From positions 62,001 to 126,000 of the forward strand of contig NQWY01024837.1 in NCBI GenBank assembly GCA_019425655.1: a stretch of 64,000 nt of DNA. Direction: 5' to 3'. The position numbers and the translations under genes are program-made. The notes beneath the pieces are model-generated. The model had not been told where the DNA came from. It was given only the letters and a program-made list of their open reading frames with translations, and did no database searches. Each line of letters starts with the position of its first letter. The first letter of the stretch is position 1. Below, one piece after another: positions 8,196 to 17,444 of the stretch. The DNA is from Rhizophagus prolifer. Taxonomy: Eukaryota > Glomeromycota > Glomeromycetes > Glomerales > Glomeraceae.

Positions 8196-8670
8196 GCCAT
8201 CTGCAAAGCAATCTCAAGTTTATTCTTATTTTTTACACCAACAATTAGTAAACAAAAGACAGTTCTAAATTCATAAATACCTTACAAAATATTAATAAAC
8301 TATAAAATTAATTTTTACAACATTTTAAAATATTTTCGTGACTCAGGTCATAAAGTGGTAAGCAAGTTCTGTATAATTTTGACGTCAATTAAAAATAGAC
8401 TATGGAATTACAAATTCTTAATCAGAAGTTCTACTCAAATTTAGATGTCCGCTTATAAGCATCTATAAAATTACAATTCAATTTAACCAATCATCGAATG
8501 ACATTAAGACTTTATAGACTGATGTTATAGATGATATATGAGTTTGTAGAGCTTTTTATTTAAGTATTTGTAAAAATAGCAAAGATTATATCTAACAAAT
8601 TCAATTGATAACATTGATTGATTTAGTGTTTTATAAGGATAACTTTTGAAACATAAGAGAGTAGACAAAT
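8196..8670. other. Non-coding region before Crp/Fnr-type gene
   Basis: 475 bases with no ORF of useful length. It contains a Crp/Fnr-like palindrome (8339-8350), a TAnnTTTG box (8374-8381) and a hairpin TAGATG/CATCTA (8442-8465) with an inner GCTTATAAGC palindrome. A transcript from that promoter would have a leader of about 285 bases before the regulator gene, or could be a small RNA. No T-run follows the hairpin. Confidence 0.5.
8339..8381 (+). promoter_or_regulatory. Crp/Fnr-type box and -7 promoter element
   Basis: TGACTCAGGTCA (8339-8350) fits the TGA-N6-TCA core recognised by Crp/Fnr-family proteins. A Bacteroidota -7 box TAATTTTG sits at 8374-8381. With a start site about five bases after the box, the palindrome is centred near -41.5, the usual place for an activator. 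The obvious candidate binder is the product of the gene at 8671. Confidence 0.5.
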
Positions 8671-9267
8671 ATGGTTATAGAAGAATTTATTATAAAATCG
8701 TTAGGCGCGAAAATCATAGATTACAATATCGGGGATGTTATTTTTTCAGAAGGGGGTACACCGCTTTATTATTATCAGATAATAGAAGGTGATATAAAGC
8801 TTAACAATTATAATGAAGATGGTAAAGAAATGATACAAAGTATATTGACAAAAGGACATAGTATCGGCGAATTTTTACTTTTCATGAATAAGCTATATCC
8901 AGTAAATGCAATTGCACTGACATCTTGTAAAGTTCTGAGATTACCAAAAGCCAAATTTTTATTACTACTTGAAAAATATCCCGAAACCCGTTTGCATATT
9001 ATCCAAAGCCTTTCTGAGTCTATGTATTTCAAATTTGTGATGGGGCAAATTTTTTCGACACAAAATCCCGCAACAAAGCTAAAAGCATTAATGGACTATC
9101 TTAAAAGTTCGCAAAAAGACCCGAGTCCGTTTTCATTCCAAATCCCGCTCACAAGACAACAAATGGCAAGCCTTACTGGCCTTCGTGTCGAAACAACTAT
9201 CAGGACGCTAAAGAGTATGGAGAAAGATAATATTGTCAAAATTCGCAACAGAAAAATATTGTACTGA
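8671..9267 (+). CDS. Crp/Fnr-family transcriptional regulator
   Basis: A 198-residue regulator. Residues ~10-125 form the cyclic-nucleotide-binding-like beta-barrel (G-D-V-I-F-S-E-G-G, then G-H-S-I-G-E-F). Residues ~145-198 form the winged helix, with recognition helix R-Q-Q-M-A-S-L-T-G-L-R-V-E-T-T-I-R. There are no N-terminal cysteines for an Fe-S cluster, so it is unlikely to be an oxygen-sensing Fnr; the ligand is unknown. Bacteroidota commonly use such proteins for stress or nitrosative control. It stands alone behind a long leader with a Crp-type box, suggesting autoregulation. The next operon starts 224 bases downstream in the same direction and is probably separate. Confidence 0.9.
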   Translation: MVIEEFIIKSLGAKIIDYNIGDVIFSEGGTPLYYYQIIEGDIKLNNYNEDGKEMIQSILTKGHSIGEFLLFMNKLYPVNAIALTSCKVLRLPKAKFLLLLEKYPETRLHIIQSLSESMYFKFVMGQIFSTQNPATKLKALMDYLKSSQKDPSPFSFQIPLTRQQMASLTGLRVETTIRTLKSMEKDNIVKIRNRKILY

Positions 9268-9439
9268 TAGGATCTTAATCTAATTGTCCAAATATTTTAT
9301 TCATTTTGTAGTTTAAGGAACAAGTTTTGCTAACGACATAGAGCATTAAGTTACAGGCTTGATTTTACATAAAAATTTATAGATATAATTTGTTTATTAC
9401 GAATTATATAAAAATAATAAATTATTGAAATTTTGTAAG

Positions 9440-9447
9440 TATTTTTG
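9440..9447 (+). promoter_or_regulatory. -7 promoter box for the signalling operon
   Basis: TATTTTTG matches the TAnnTTTG consensus. It would give a start near 9452 and a 40-base leader to the ATG at 9492. No TTG at the standard -33 spacing is visible. The rest of 9268-9491 shows nothing else. Confidence 0.45.
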
Positions 9448-9491
9448 ATGTTTTAGCCAATGTAATAATAATTAGTACATTTTAAAATTTT

Positions 9492-10958
9492 ATGGTCTTA
9501 ATTGTCGATGATAATCAAAACAATATATATTCATTAAAAAAACTATTAGAGTCCAACGATTTTGAAGTTGATACGGCTATCTCCGGAGAACAGGCTCTGG
9601 GAAAGGCATTAAAAAACAATTATTCATTAATCATTCTGGACGTTCAGATGCCGGATATGGATGGTTTTGAAGTAGCTGAAACATTAGCTGGCTATAGCAA
9701 GACAAAAGAGATCCCAATTGTCTTTTTATCTGCAGTTAGTACTGAGAAAAGATTTATTACCAAGGGTTATAAATCCGGTGGTATAGATTACGTGACCAAA
9801 CCCATCGATCCGGAAATTTTATTACTAAAAGTTAAGACTTTCTATAATCTGCAAGAGAATAATCTTGCGATGAAAAGAACACAACAAAATCTAGAACTCG
9901 AAGTCAAAGGCAGACGAGAGTCCCAGGCGACAATGAAGTCCCAGATCGATCATTTTCATCTCATGTTGCAGGCTTTGCCACAAATTGCTTTTACACTCAA
10001 TCAAAATGGGGAAGTTGATTTTGTAAATTGCAAATGGTACCAATATTCCGAATCGGAACAGGATTTTCCGGAAACTCATCCTGATGATCACGATATCAAA
10101 AAAGAATTTGAAGAATGTAGAAAAAGAGGAAAAGCTATGGAGCTTGAGGTTCGGATCAAAAATATTAAAACCCAGCTTTACCGTTATCATTTGCTCAGGA
10201 TGTCTCCCGTTTTTGAAGGGGATCTCATTAAAAACTGGGTAGGAACTTTTACGGATATTGATGATCAAAAAAAGGTGGAGAAAAAAAAAGACGAATTTCT
10301 GAGTATTGCCAGTCATGAGCTCAAAACGCCTCTTACAAGCATCAAGGCGTACACACAGCTATTGGAACGGAAACTAAAACTTAATAATGAAAATTCGGAA
10401 TTGCTTTATGTTGAAAAGACCTTGGACCAGATCGAAAAGCTGAACAGTCTGATCACAGATCTTCTTGATGTTTCAAAAATTGAAAACGGAAAACTTAAGA
10501 TTAACAAAAAGCCCGAGAATCTGGAATCTGTTCTGCAAAGTGCAATCGAAACTATTTTACATACCAGTGGTAATAATGTAAAAATTGAACGTCACGGCGT
10601 CAAACCCGACTTCTTGATTCCTTTTGACAAAATACGGATAGAGCAGGTTTTAATCAATTTCCTGAGCAATGCTATCAAATATTCTCCGGATAATAATCAG
10701 ATTTTTGTAACCACTTTTGCTGATGAAAAAGAAGTGAGAATCAGCGTTACAGATTTCGGAATTGGTATACCGGATTTTAAGCAGGAATATGTTTTTCAAA
10801 AATTTTATCGTGTAGAAGAATCTTCATTGCAGTTCCAGGGAATGGGAATCGGATTATACATCTGTTCAGAAATTATCAAACAACATCACGGAACTATTGG
10901 AGTTTCCAGTGAACCGGGAGAAGGATCAACATTTTATTTCACTTTACCACTAAATTAA
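9492..10958 (+). CDS. Response regulator-histidine kinase hybrid (REC-PAS-HisKA-HATPase)
   Basis: Cytoplasmic 488-residue protein with no membrane segment. REC domain at 1-120 with acidic pair D6-D7 and phospho-acceptor Asp50 in I-I-L-D-V-Q-M-P. A short coiled coil follows, then a PAS-like domain (~150-255). HisKA has His275 in A-S-H-E-L-K-T-P-L. HATPase_c (~385-485) has N-box F-L-S-N-A-I-K and G-box D-F-G-I-G-I-P, then G-M-G-I-G-L. An N-terminal receiver means it can be modulated by another kinase, probably the large hybrid kinase 8 nt downstream. Input signal unknown. First gene of a six-gene operon. Confidence 0.93.
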   Translation: MVLIVDDNQNNIYSLKKLLESNDFEVDTAISGEQALGKALKNNYSLIILDVQMPDMDGFEVAETLAGYSKTKEIPIVFLSAVSTEKRFITKGYKSGGIDYVTKPIDPEILLLKVKTFYNLQENNLAMKRTQQNLELEVKGRRESQATMKSQIDHFHLMLQALPQIAFTLNQNGEVDFVNCKWYQYSESEQDFPETHPDDHDIKKEFEECRKRGKAMELEVRIKNIKTQLYRYHLLRMSPVFEGDLIKNWVGTFTDIDDQKKVEKKKDEFLSIASHELKTPLTSIKAYTQLLERKLKLNNENSELLYVEKTLDQIEKLNSLITDLLDVSKIENGKLKINKKPENLESVLQSAIETILHTSGNNVKIERHGVKPDFLIPFDKIRIEQVLINFLSNAIKYSPDNNQIFVTTFADEKEVRISVTDFGIGIPDFKQEYVFQKFYRVEESSLQFQGMGIGLYICSEIIKQHHGTIGVSSEPGEGSTFYFTLPLN

Positions 10959-10966
10959 TTCTTTAT

Positions 10967-13900
10967 ATGCCAAAGAAAATTATACGAAATCTGCAGATTG
11001 GAGTCGGTTTATCACTTTTGATTCTTATTGCCAGTTCTATTGCTTCTTACTGGAGTATTCAAAATCAAATGAACAACAGAGAAAAGCTCTCTACAAGCAG
11101 AAAATCTATCACGGCTGTTAAAGATGTTTTAATTGCTCTGCTGGATGCTGAAACAGGAAACAGAGGTTACCAGCTCACAGCTAGAGAAAATTATCTGGAC
11201 CCGTACAAACGCAGTCTGGTAGAGCTTCCAAAAGCAATGCAACGGGCAAAAGATCTGGATATTGATGATCAATTCCAAATAGAACGTCTCAATAATCTGG
11301 AACAAAATGTCAAGGTTAATATCAATAATCTGAAACATTTTGTAGAAGACAGACGCAAAGGCATTCAGATGACACAGGAACAGATTACGATGAGCAAAGC
11401 TTATATGGACAAATGCCGAAGTATTGTAAATGATTTTGTAAAATATGAAGAACAAGTATTGGAAATCAAAAACAAGGATCTTACAAGATCTTCCAATACC
11501 ACAGTTTTATTCATTATTTTTTCGGCAATTGCAGCGGTAATTGTTACGGCTTCTTTCTATGCAAAACTAAAGGCAGATCTGATCCGCAGAGACAAGCTGG
11601 AAAGAGAACTAAAGGAAAAAGATATCGAAATCACCAAACGTGTCAATGCAATTAAACAAATTGCAAATCGTGTTTCCAACGGAGATTACAGTCAAAAAGC
11701 TGTGGATAATGCTCAGGATGATTTGGGCGAATTGGTGGAATCCCTGAATCATATGACAGATTCTCTCAAAAAATCTTTTGATCAGATCAATAAGAGCGAA
11801 TGGCGTCAAAAAGGCTTGGTTATTTTGAATGAATCCCTTGTTGGAAATAAATCTGTAAAGGAAGTTACGACTGAATCTCTTAATCATCTGATTGAATATG
11901 GCAATTGCATCAACGGCGCAATTTATCTTAACGAAGAAGGCCGATTGAAACTCAATGCAGCTTATGCACAGGAAGATCATATGAAAAATAGCTTTGAACC
12001 GGGTGAAGGAATGGTTGGGCAGGTTTTTACACAAAGATCAATCAAGGTCTACAATGATATTGATGAAAACCAATTTGCAGTAACTTTTGCCGGAAGTAAG
12101 GTCAAAGTTAATAGCATTTTGTTAGTCCCTATTGTTTTTGGTAATTACGCTTTCGGAGTATTGGAACTGAACTCAAAATCTAATTTTGATGACGATAAGA
12201 TCGAATATTTTATAGAAGGCTGCCGCAATGTTGCTATTGCTCTCAATGCCGCAAAAGGAAGAGAGCAGGAACAAAGATTACTGGAAGAAACCCAAACTCA
12301 GGCAGAAGAACTGCAGGTACAACATTCTGAACTTGAAAATCTTAACACGGAACTAGAAGCACAGACACAAAAATTGCAGGCTTCTGAAGAAGAACTGAAA
12401 GTTCAGCAAGAAGAACTTTTACAAACCAATGCAGAATTAGAAGAACGTTCCAAATTACTGGAAGAAAAAAATCATCTCATTGGTGAACGTAATGCTGAGA
12501 TACAGAGAAAAGTAGAGGAATTAGCATTAAGTACAAAATATAAGTCCGAGTTCCTTGCGAATATGTCACACGAGCTTAGAACACCGCTTAATTCAATTCT
12601 TTTGTTGTCTCGTCTAATGGCTGAAAATCCGGAAGAAAACCTGAATGAAGATCAGATAGAATCAGCAAAAGTAATCCAGAGTTCAGGAACGAGCCTATTG
12701 ACTTTGATTGACGAAATTCTTGATCTTGCGAAGATTGAATCAGGAAAAATGACTTTGGATTATCAGGATGTTTCCCTAGACGATGTTGTGAAAGACTTAC
12801 GAAATCTTTTCAATCCTGTTATTCATCAGAAAGCGCTCCAGTTCAATATCGAAATTGATGAAAACATTGAAAAAGAAATTGAAACGGATAGGCTAAGACT
12901 GGATCAGGTATTGAGAAATCTTTTATCCAATGCAATCAAATTTACTTCGGAAGGTAGTATTACTTTGAACATCAGAAAAGATCATAATAAGGAATCGATT
13001 ATTTTCTCAGTTAAAGATACCGGAATCGGAATCCCTGAAGATAAGCAGAACATCATCTTCGAAGCATTCCAACAGGCAGACGGCTCTACCAGAAGGAAAT
13101 TCGGCGGAACAGGTTTGGGACTGTCCATCAGCAGGGAAATTGCAAGATTATTAGGCGGAGAATTAACCTTGAAAAGTAAGGTTGATGAAGGCAGCGAATT
13201 TATTTTAAAAATTCCTGTAAGCAAGCAATCAGAACCAAGCCAGCTGGAAACCGAACAGAATATTGTAAAAGTCATCAAAGAAGATGTAGAACAAATCCAT
13301 AACATTTTGGTGGAAGAGAATCCTGTTTTGGAAATTCCGGAAGATGTTGATGATGATCGTGGTACAATTACAGATGAGGATAAAGTTATCCTTATTATAG
13401 AAGATGACACCAATTTTGCAAAAGCGTTGCTCAAATATGCAAGAATGCAGGATTATAAAGGTGTTGTCGTAGTAAGAGGCGATCACGCTTTATCTGCGGC
13501 AATCCAATATCATCCGTCGGCAATTCTGTTGGATATTCAGCTGCCTGTAAAAGACGGCTGGCAGGTAATGGATGAGTTAAAATCCAATTCCGCAACCAGA
13601 CATATTCCTGTACATATGATGTCGGCAATGCGCGCAAAACAGGAGAGCCTGATGAAAGGAGCCGTTGATTTTATCAACAAGCCTGTAGCATTGGATCAGA
13701 TGACAGAAGTATTCAGAAGAATAGAGGAAGCGCTTCGGAAATCCCCACAAAAAGTTCTGATCGTTGAAGAAAATGCTAAACATGCAAGTGCTTTGTCTTA
13801 CTACTTAAGTAATTTTAACATTTCATTATCTGTAGAAAATAATGTTGAAGACAGTGTTAGTGCTTTGATGTCTGATAAAGCAGATTGTGTGATTCTGGAT

Positions 13901-14551
13901 ATTGGTGAAGCCAGAGGAAACCAATACAAAGTTGTTGAAGAAATCAAAAGTTACGAAGGTCTGGAAAACCTGCCGATCATTATTTTTACAGAAAGAAGTT
14001 TATCCAGATCTGAAGAACTCAAAATCAAGCAATATGCAGATTCAATAGTTGTTAAAACGGCACATTCTTATCAAAGAATCCTTGATGAGGTCGGTTTATT
14101 TTTACATCTGGTTGAGGAGAAAAATAATGGCGAAGAATTTAAGAGCAAAACATTGGGATCCTTAACAGAAGTTTTGAGTGGCAAAAAAATCCTGATTACT
14201 GATGATGATGCCCGCAATATTTTTTCATTAACAAAAGCTCTTGAAAAATATAAAGTTGATGTAGTTCTTGCAATGGATGGCAAACAAGCATTGGATCAGA
14301 TCAATGAAAACCCGGATATTGATGTTGTATTAATGGACATGATGATGCCGGAAATGGACGGTTACGAAACAATCAGGAATATAAGGAAAATGCCGAAATA
14401 TGCGCGGCTTCCCATCATAGCTGTTACCGCCAAATCTATGTTAGGTGATCGGGACAAGTGTATTGCTGCGGGTGCTTCGGATTATATTTCGAAACCTGTG
14501 GATATAGACCAGCTATTATCATTATTACGTGTTTGGTTGTACGAAAATTAA
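10967..14551 (+). CDS. Large hybrid sensor kinase (CHASE3-HAMP-GAF-HisKA-HATPase-REC-REC-REC)
   Basis: 1194 residues in the inner membrane. TM1 ~7-30, periplasmic CHASE3 domain ~35-175, TM2 ~178-200, HAMP ~200-275, GAF ~295-430, long coiled coil ~440-530, HisKA with His535 in M-S-H-E-L-R-T-P-L, HATPase_c ~640-755 (D-T-G-I-G-I-P, G-G-T-G-L-G-L). Three receivers follow with Asp856 (L-L-D-I-Q-L-P), Asp978 (I-L-D-I-G-E-A; the most divergent) and Asp1124 (L-M-D-M-M-M-P). This multi-receiver form is a phosphorelay integrator. The final receiver closely resembles the stand-alone regulator that starts 5 bases after this stop, suggesting duplication of a receiver module. Neighbours CheR and CheB are typical companions of such non-chemotactic kinases. 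Confidence 0.95.
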   Translation: MPKKIIRNLQIGVGLSLLILIASSIASYWSIQNQMNNREKLSTSRKSITAVKDVLIALLDAETGNRGYQLTARENYLDPYKRSLVELPKAMQRAKDLDIDDQFQIERLNNLEQNVKVNINNLKHFVEDRRKGIQMTQEQITMSKAYMDKCRSIVNDFVKYEEQVLEIKNKDLTRSSNTTVLFIIFSAIAAVIVTASFYAKLKADLIRRDKLERELKEKDIEITKRVNAIKQIANRVSNGDYSQKAVDNAQDDLGELVESLNHMTDSLKKSFDQINKSEWRQKGLVILNESLVGNKSVKEVTTESLNHLIEYGNCINGAIYLNEEGRLKLNAAYAQEDHMKNSFEPGEGMVGQVFTQRSIKVYNDIDENQFAVTFAGSKVKVNSILLVPIVFGNYAFGVLELNSKSNFDDDKIEYFIEGCRNVAIALNAAKGREQEQRLLEETQTQAEELQVQHSELENLNTELEAQTQKLQASEEELKVQQEELLQTNAELEERSKLLEEKNHLIGERNAEIQRKVEELALSTKYKSEFLANMSHELRTPLNSILLLSRLMAENPEENLNEDQIESAKVIQSSGTSLLTLIDEILDLAKIESGKMTLDYQDVSLDDVVKDLRNLFNPVIHQKALQFNIEIDENIEKEIETDRLRLDQVLRNLLSNAIKFTSEGSITLNIRKDHNKESIIFSVKDTGIGIPEDKQNIIFEAFQQADGSTRRKFGGTGLGLSISREIARLLGGELTLKSKVDEGSEFILKIPVSKQSEPSQLETEQNIVKVIKEDVEQIHNILVEENPVLEIPEDVDDDRGTITDEDKVILIIEDDTNFAKALLKYARMQDYKGVVVVRGDHALSAAIQYHPSAILLDIQLPVKDGWQVMDELKSNSATRHIPVHMMSAMRAKQESLMKGAVDFINKPVALDQMTEVFRRIEEALRKSPQKVLIVEENAKHASALSYYLSNFNISLSVENNVEDSVSALMSDKADCVILDIGEARGNQYKVVEEIKSYEGLENLPIIIFTERSLSRSEELKIKQYADSIVVKTAHSYQRILDEVGLFLHLVEEKNNGEEFKSKTLGSLTEVLSGKKILITDDDARNIFSLTKALEKYKVDVVLAMDGKQALDQINENPDIDVVLMDMMMPEMDGYETIRNIRKMPKYARLPIIAVTAKSMLGDRDKCIAAGASDYISKPVDIDQLLSLLRVWLYEN

Positions 14552-14556
14552 ATCTG

Positions 14557-14922
14557 ATGAAAAAGAAAATTTTAATCGTTGACGACGATCCGCGTAATAT
14601 TTTTGCGCTTAAGCTGACACTAAAGGCTAGAGGCTATCAGATAGAAACATCAACATCTGGACAGGAAGCAATTAATATTTTAAAAAATCAAGACAATATA
14701 AATGCCGTATTAATGGATATGATGATGCCGGACATGGATGGTTATGAAGCCATGAAAATCATACGCCGCACAGAAGCTATAAAAGATACAGCTATTATTG
14801 CAGTTACAGCACAGGCAATGCCGGAAGATCGTGAAAAATGCCTGGAAGCTGGTGCTGATGATTATGTGACGAAACCAATCGATGTTGATCAATTACTGAA
14901 TGTTATTGAAAATTTATCCTAA
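14557..14922 (+). CDS. Single-domain response regulator
   Basis: 121 residues, receiver only. Acidic pocket D9-D10-D11, phospho-acceptor Asp54 in V-L-M-D-M-M-M-P-D-M-D-G, Lys in V-T-K-P-I. I chose the ATG at 14557 because the protein then begins directly with the first beta strand; the longer frame from 14458 overlaps the kinase gene. With no output domain it probably shuttles phosphate or binds a partner. Similarity to the last receiver of the preceding kinase (D-D-D-x-R-N-I-F near the N-terminus, M-D-M-M-M-P) suggests common origin. Stop and next start abut (TAA-ATG). Confidence 0.93.
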   Translation: MKKKILIVDDDPRNIFALKLTLKARGYQIETSTSGQEAINILKNQDNINAVLMDMMMPDMDGYEAMKIIRRTEAIKDTAIIAVTAQAMPEDREKCLEAGADDYVTKPIDVDQLLNVIENLS

Positions 14923-15753
14923 ATGTTTGAGCCAGGAATTTTAAGAGATGAAGAAATAGAATACTTGATAAAAGATGTGTACGAGTTGTACGGATACGAT
15001 TTTTCTATGTACAGCAGGGCATCTTTCAAACGCAGGGTGAACCGCATCTGTGTGATTGATAAATTCACAAGCTTTGCAGAACTCAGATATACCCTGATCA
15101 ATGATCCGGAATACCTCAAACGCTTCATAGAAGAGATTACTGTCAATGTGACAGAGATGTTTCGCGATCCTTATTTTTTTAAAGCATTAAGGGAAAAAAT
15201 TCTTCCTCAACTCGGAACCTATCCGTTGATAAGAATCTGGGTTGCCGGATGTTCAACAGGTGAAGAAGCTTATTCCGTTGCTATTTTGTTAAAAGAAGCG
15301 GGACTTTACCACAAATGCCTGATCTATGCAACAGATATCAATCCATCCGTTTTGGAAACTGCAAGTTCCGGAGTTTTCCCGTTGCAGCAGATGAAGATTT
15401 ATTCTGAAAATTACATTGCCTCAGGTGGTAAAAAAGATTTTTCAGATTATTATACAGCTAATTACGACAGTGCCAGATTTGACAAAAGCCTAAAAGAGAA
15501 AATGATTTTATCAACACACAATTTGGTGTCAGACAGCTCATTCAACAGTTTCCAACTGATTGTTTGTAGAAACGTTCTGATCTATTTTGATAAGATGCTC
15601 CAGGAAAGGGTGTTTAATCTTTTCGATAACAGTCTTGAGAATTTGGGCTATCTGGCTTTAGGCTCCAAGGAAACACTACGGTTTTCTAATCTGGGGAAAT
15701 TTTATCATCAGATTGAGGACCAAAAAATATGGAAAAAAGTAGATCATAATTAA
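14923..15753 (+). CDS. CheR-type protein-glutamate methyltransferase
   Basis: 276 residues. N-terminal helical CheR domain (~1-75, including S-F-K-R-R-V-N-R) and C-terminal SAM-binding methyltransferase domain (~80-275) with V-A-G-C-S-T-G-E-E-A-Y-S, A-T-D-I-N and C-R-N-V-L-I-Y-F. It transfers methyl groups from SAM to glutamates of receptor-like proteins. The window has no methyl-accepting chemoreceptor, CheA or CheW, and flavobacteria of this kind lack flagella, so the target is more likely a sensor kinase of this operon. Start abuts the previous stop; the CheB gene follows after 5 nt. Confidence 0.93.
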   Translation: MFEPGILRDEEIEYLIKDVYELYGYDFSMYSRASFKRRVNRICVIDKFTSFAELRYTLINDPEYLKRFIEEITVNVTEMFRDPYFFKALREKILPQLGTYPLIRIWVAGCSTGEEAYSVAILLKEAGLYHKCLIYATDINPSVLETASSGVFPLQQMKIYSENYIASGGKKDFSDYYTANYDSARFDKSLKEKMILSTHNLVSDSSFNSFQLIVCRNVLIYFDKMLQERVFNLFDNSLENLGYLALGSKETLRFSNLGKFYHQIEDQKIWKKVDHN

Positions 15754-15758
15754 TAAAA

Positions 15759-16337
15759 GTGAAATACAGCGAAAATATTGAATTAGTAATGATCGGAGGA
15801 TCCGCAGGCAGTTTACAGGTTATTTTGGACCTTGTAAAAAGGCTTGACGGGGAATTTGATTTTTCTATTGTTTTGGTTGTGCATCGTAAAGCCCAATCAA
15901 CCAGTATTTTGCCTACACTGTTACAGCAGTTTTCCATTCTTGATGTTATAGAAGCTGAAGACAAAACCGAGATAATGAACAATAGGATTTATATTGCTCC
16001 GGCAGATTATCACCTGTTATTTGATGATAAAAAAAACATTTCGTTGGATAGATCTGAAAAGCTCCATTTTTCGCGTCCGTCGATAGACATAAGCTTCGGC
16101 TCTGCGTCGGATGTCTACGGAGACCGGCTTTTGGCTGTATTATTATCAGGCGCTAATTCTGATGGTGTTGACGGCCTCACTTATGTTAAGAAAAATGGAG
16201 GAAGAGTATGGATCCAAAACCCCGAAACTGCAGAGGTAGATTACATGCCGAGACAAGCTGCGGACAAAGTAAAATATGATCTCCTTATAACACCTCAAAA
16301 TTTACCCGAATTTATAAATCAACTTAATAAAAATTAA
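15759..16337 (+). CDS. CheB-type protein-glutamate methylesterase domain, no receiver
   Basis: 192 residues starting with GTG, catalytic domain only. The catalytic triad of CheB is recognisable: Ser15 in G-G-S-A-G-S, His42 in V-V-H-R-K, Asp135 in S-G-A-N-S-D-G. It would reverse the CheR reaction. Classical CheB has an N-terminal receiver; here that function could be supplied by the single-domain regulators on either side. Co-transcribed with CheR and kinases. Confidence 0.92.
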   Translation: MKYSENIELVMIGGSAGSLQVILDLVKRLDGEFDFSIVLVVHRKAQSTSILPTLLQQFSILDVIEAEDKTEIMNNRIYIAPADYHLLFDDKKNISLDRSEKLHFSRPSIDISFGSASDVYGDRLLAVLLSGANSDGVDGLTYVKKNGGRVWIQNPETAEVDYMPRQAADKVKYDLLITPQNLPEFINQLNKN

Positions 16338-16359
16338 ACTATAGACTTAAATTTTACTT

Positions 16360-16725
16360 ATGGGCAAGAAAAGAATACTAATATTTGATGATGACACCAC
16401 ACTTTTGGAACTGATTTCGATCATCTTTGAAGATGGTGGTTACGAAGTCGATATCTCACAAACCTCACACAACATTTTAGAAAAAGTTTCGGAGTTTCAC
16501 CCCGATATTATTCTGATGGACAACTGGATCCCTAATATCGGTGGGATAGAAGCCACCAGATTACTGAAAAGCAGGGAAGAGTTTAAGGATATTCCTGTGA
16601 TCTATGTTACAGCCAATAACGACATCGAAGCTTTGGCGGAAAGTGCACAAGCCAATGATTATGTCGCAAAACCTTTTAATCTGGAAGATCTTGAACAGAA
16701 AGTGGCAAAATATCTTAATGACTAA
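16360..16725 (+). CDS. Single-domain response regulator
   Basis: 121 residues, receiver only. D10-D11-D12, phospho-acceptor Asp54 in I-L-M-D-N-W-I-P, Thr in Y-V-T-A and Lys in V-A-K-P-F. It diverges from the upstream regulator at the site after Asp54 (N-W-I-P-N-I-G-G). Last gene of the signalling operon, 22 bases after cheB. The operon then meets the leftward carotenoid operon; no strong terminator is visible in the 27-base gap. Confidence 0.92.
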   Translation: MGKKRILIFDDDTTLLELISIIFEDGGYEVDISQTSHNILEKVSEFHPDIILMDNWIPNIGGIEATRLLKSREEFKDIPVIYVTANNDIEALAESAQANDYVAKPFNLEDLEQKVAKYLND

Positions 16726-16752
16726 TTGCATAAAAACCTAAGAACAATAGGA

Positions 16753-17442
16753 TTATTCCAAATCATTCCTTTTAAATCTTTTGAAGAAATACAGATTCCA
16801 AAGTATCAACTCAAATCCGTAGAAAAAATCTTCTATAGGTATTGTGATCAGCCGTATACCAATAAAGTTTTGAGGATTGTAATTTACAATTGGATTTTCT
16901 AATCCTGTGCCTGTCAAAATCCCATTAACCAATACAAATCCGGGCAGAAGAATAAGATAGATAACCGCAGCTGTTCCTATCCATCGGGATCCGAGTAAAA
17001 AGTATAAGACAAATAAACTCAACCCAAGAGAAAAGAATGTAACAACTGTATAGATTTTATTATGAAAATAGATTGTCATTAGTAATGCAAGGGTTATTGA
17101 TATTATAACAAATATCTTTTCGGATTTGGGTTTCCAATCCATGGAAAAAAATTTTGTCAGACAATAATAAGTGAAAATACATGAGAAAGGAATGCAAATG
17201 AAGAAAAGTAGTTCCTCTAAAGGCAATCCTATGAATCTTAATCCTAATAAGTACCGATCATTAAACCACCAGACGCCTAATTTGGTGAACCATGCGTCCC
17301 AAATGACAAATACGCTTCCAACCAAAAGTGATGATAAGAAAAAAGCACCAAAGTGCCTGTAAAATTTAATTTTGGGATGAAATGAAAATATAAAGCAGAT
17401 AACTATCGTAAAAAAGTCAATAAGTAAATATGTTATTTGCAT
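16753..17442 (-). CDS. Lycopene cyclase, CrtYcd-type membrane protein
   Basis: 229 residues, strongly hydrophobic, about six or seven membrane segments in two similar halves: the layout of fused CrtYc-CrtYd lycopene cyclases rather than the FAD-dependent CrtY. The conserved P-L-E-E-L-L-F motif of the first half (~75-82) and P-I-E-D-F-F-Y of the second (~200-206) are both present. It should convert lycopene to beta-carotene. It starts 2 nt after the crtZ stop as last gene of the operon. Calling it crtYcd rests on these motifs and the neighbours. Confidence 0.88.
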   Translation of the reverse strand: MQITYLLIDFFTIVICFIFSFHPKIKFYRHFGAFFLSSLLVGSVFVIWDAWFTKLGVWWFNDRYLLGLRFIGLPLEELLFFICIPFSCIFTYYCLTKFFSMDWKPKSEKIFVIISITLALLMTIYFHNKIYTVVTFFSLGLSLFVLYFLLGSRWIGTAAVIYLILLPGFVLVNGILTGTGLENPIVNYNPQNFIGIRLITIPIEDFFYGFELILWNLYFFKRFKRNDLE

Positions 17443-17444
17443 CC

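Noticed and set aside
14458-14556. N-terminal extension of the response regulator
   Set aside because: It overlaps the end of the kinase gene and adds Cys/Ile-rich residues with no receiver homology.
9492-16725. Chemotaxis operon
   Set aside because: CheA, CheW, CheY-motor partners and methyl-accepting proteins are missing; kinases are ordinary hybrid sensors.
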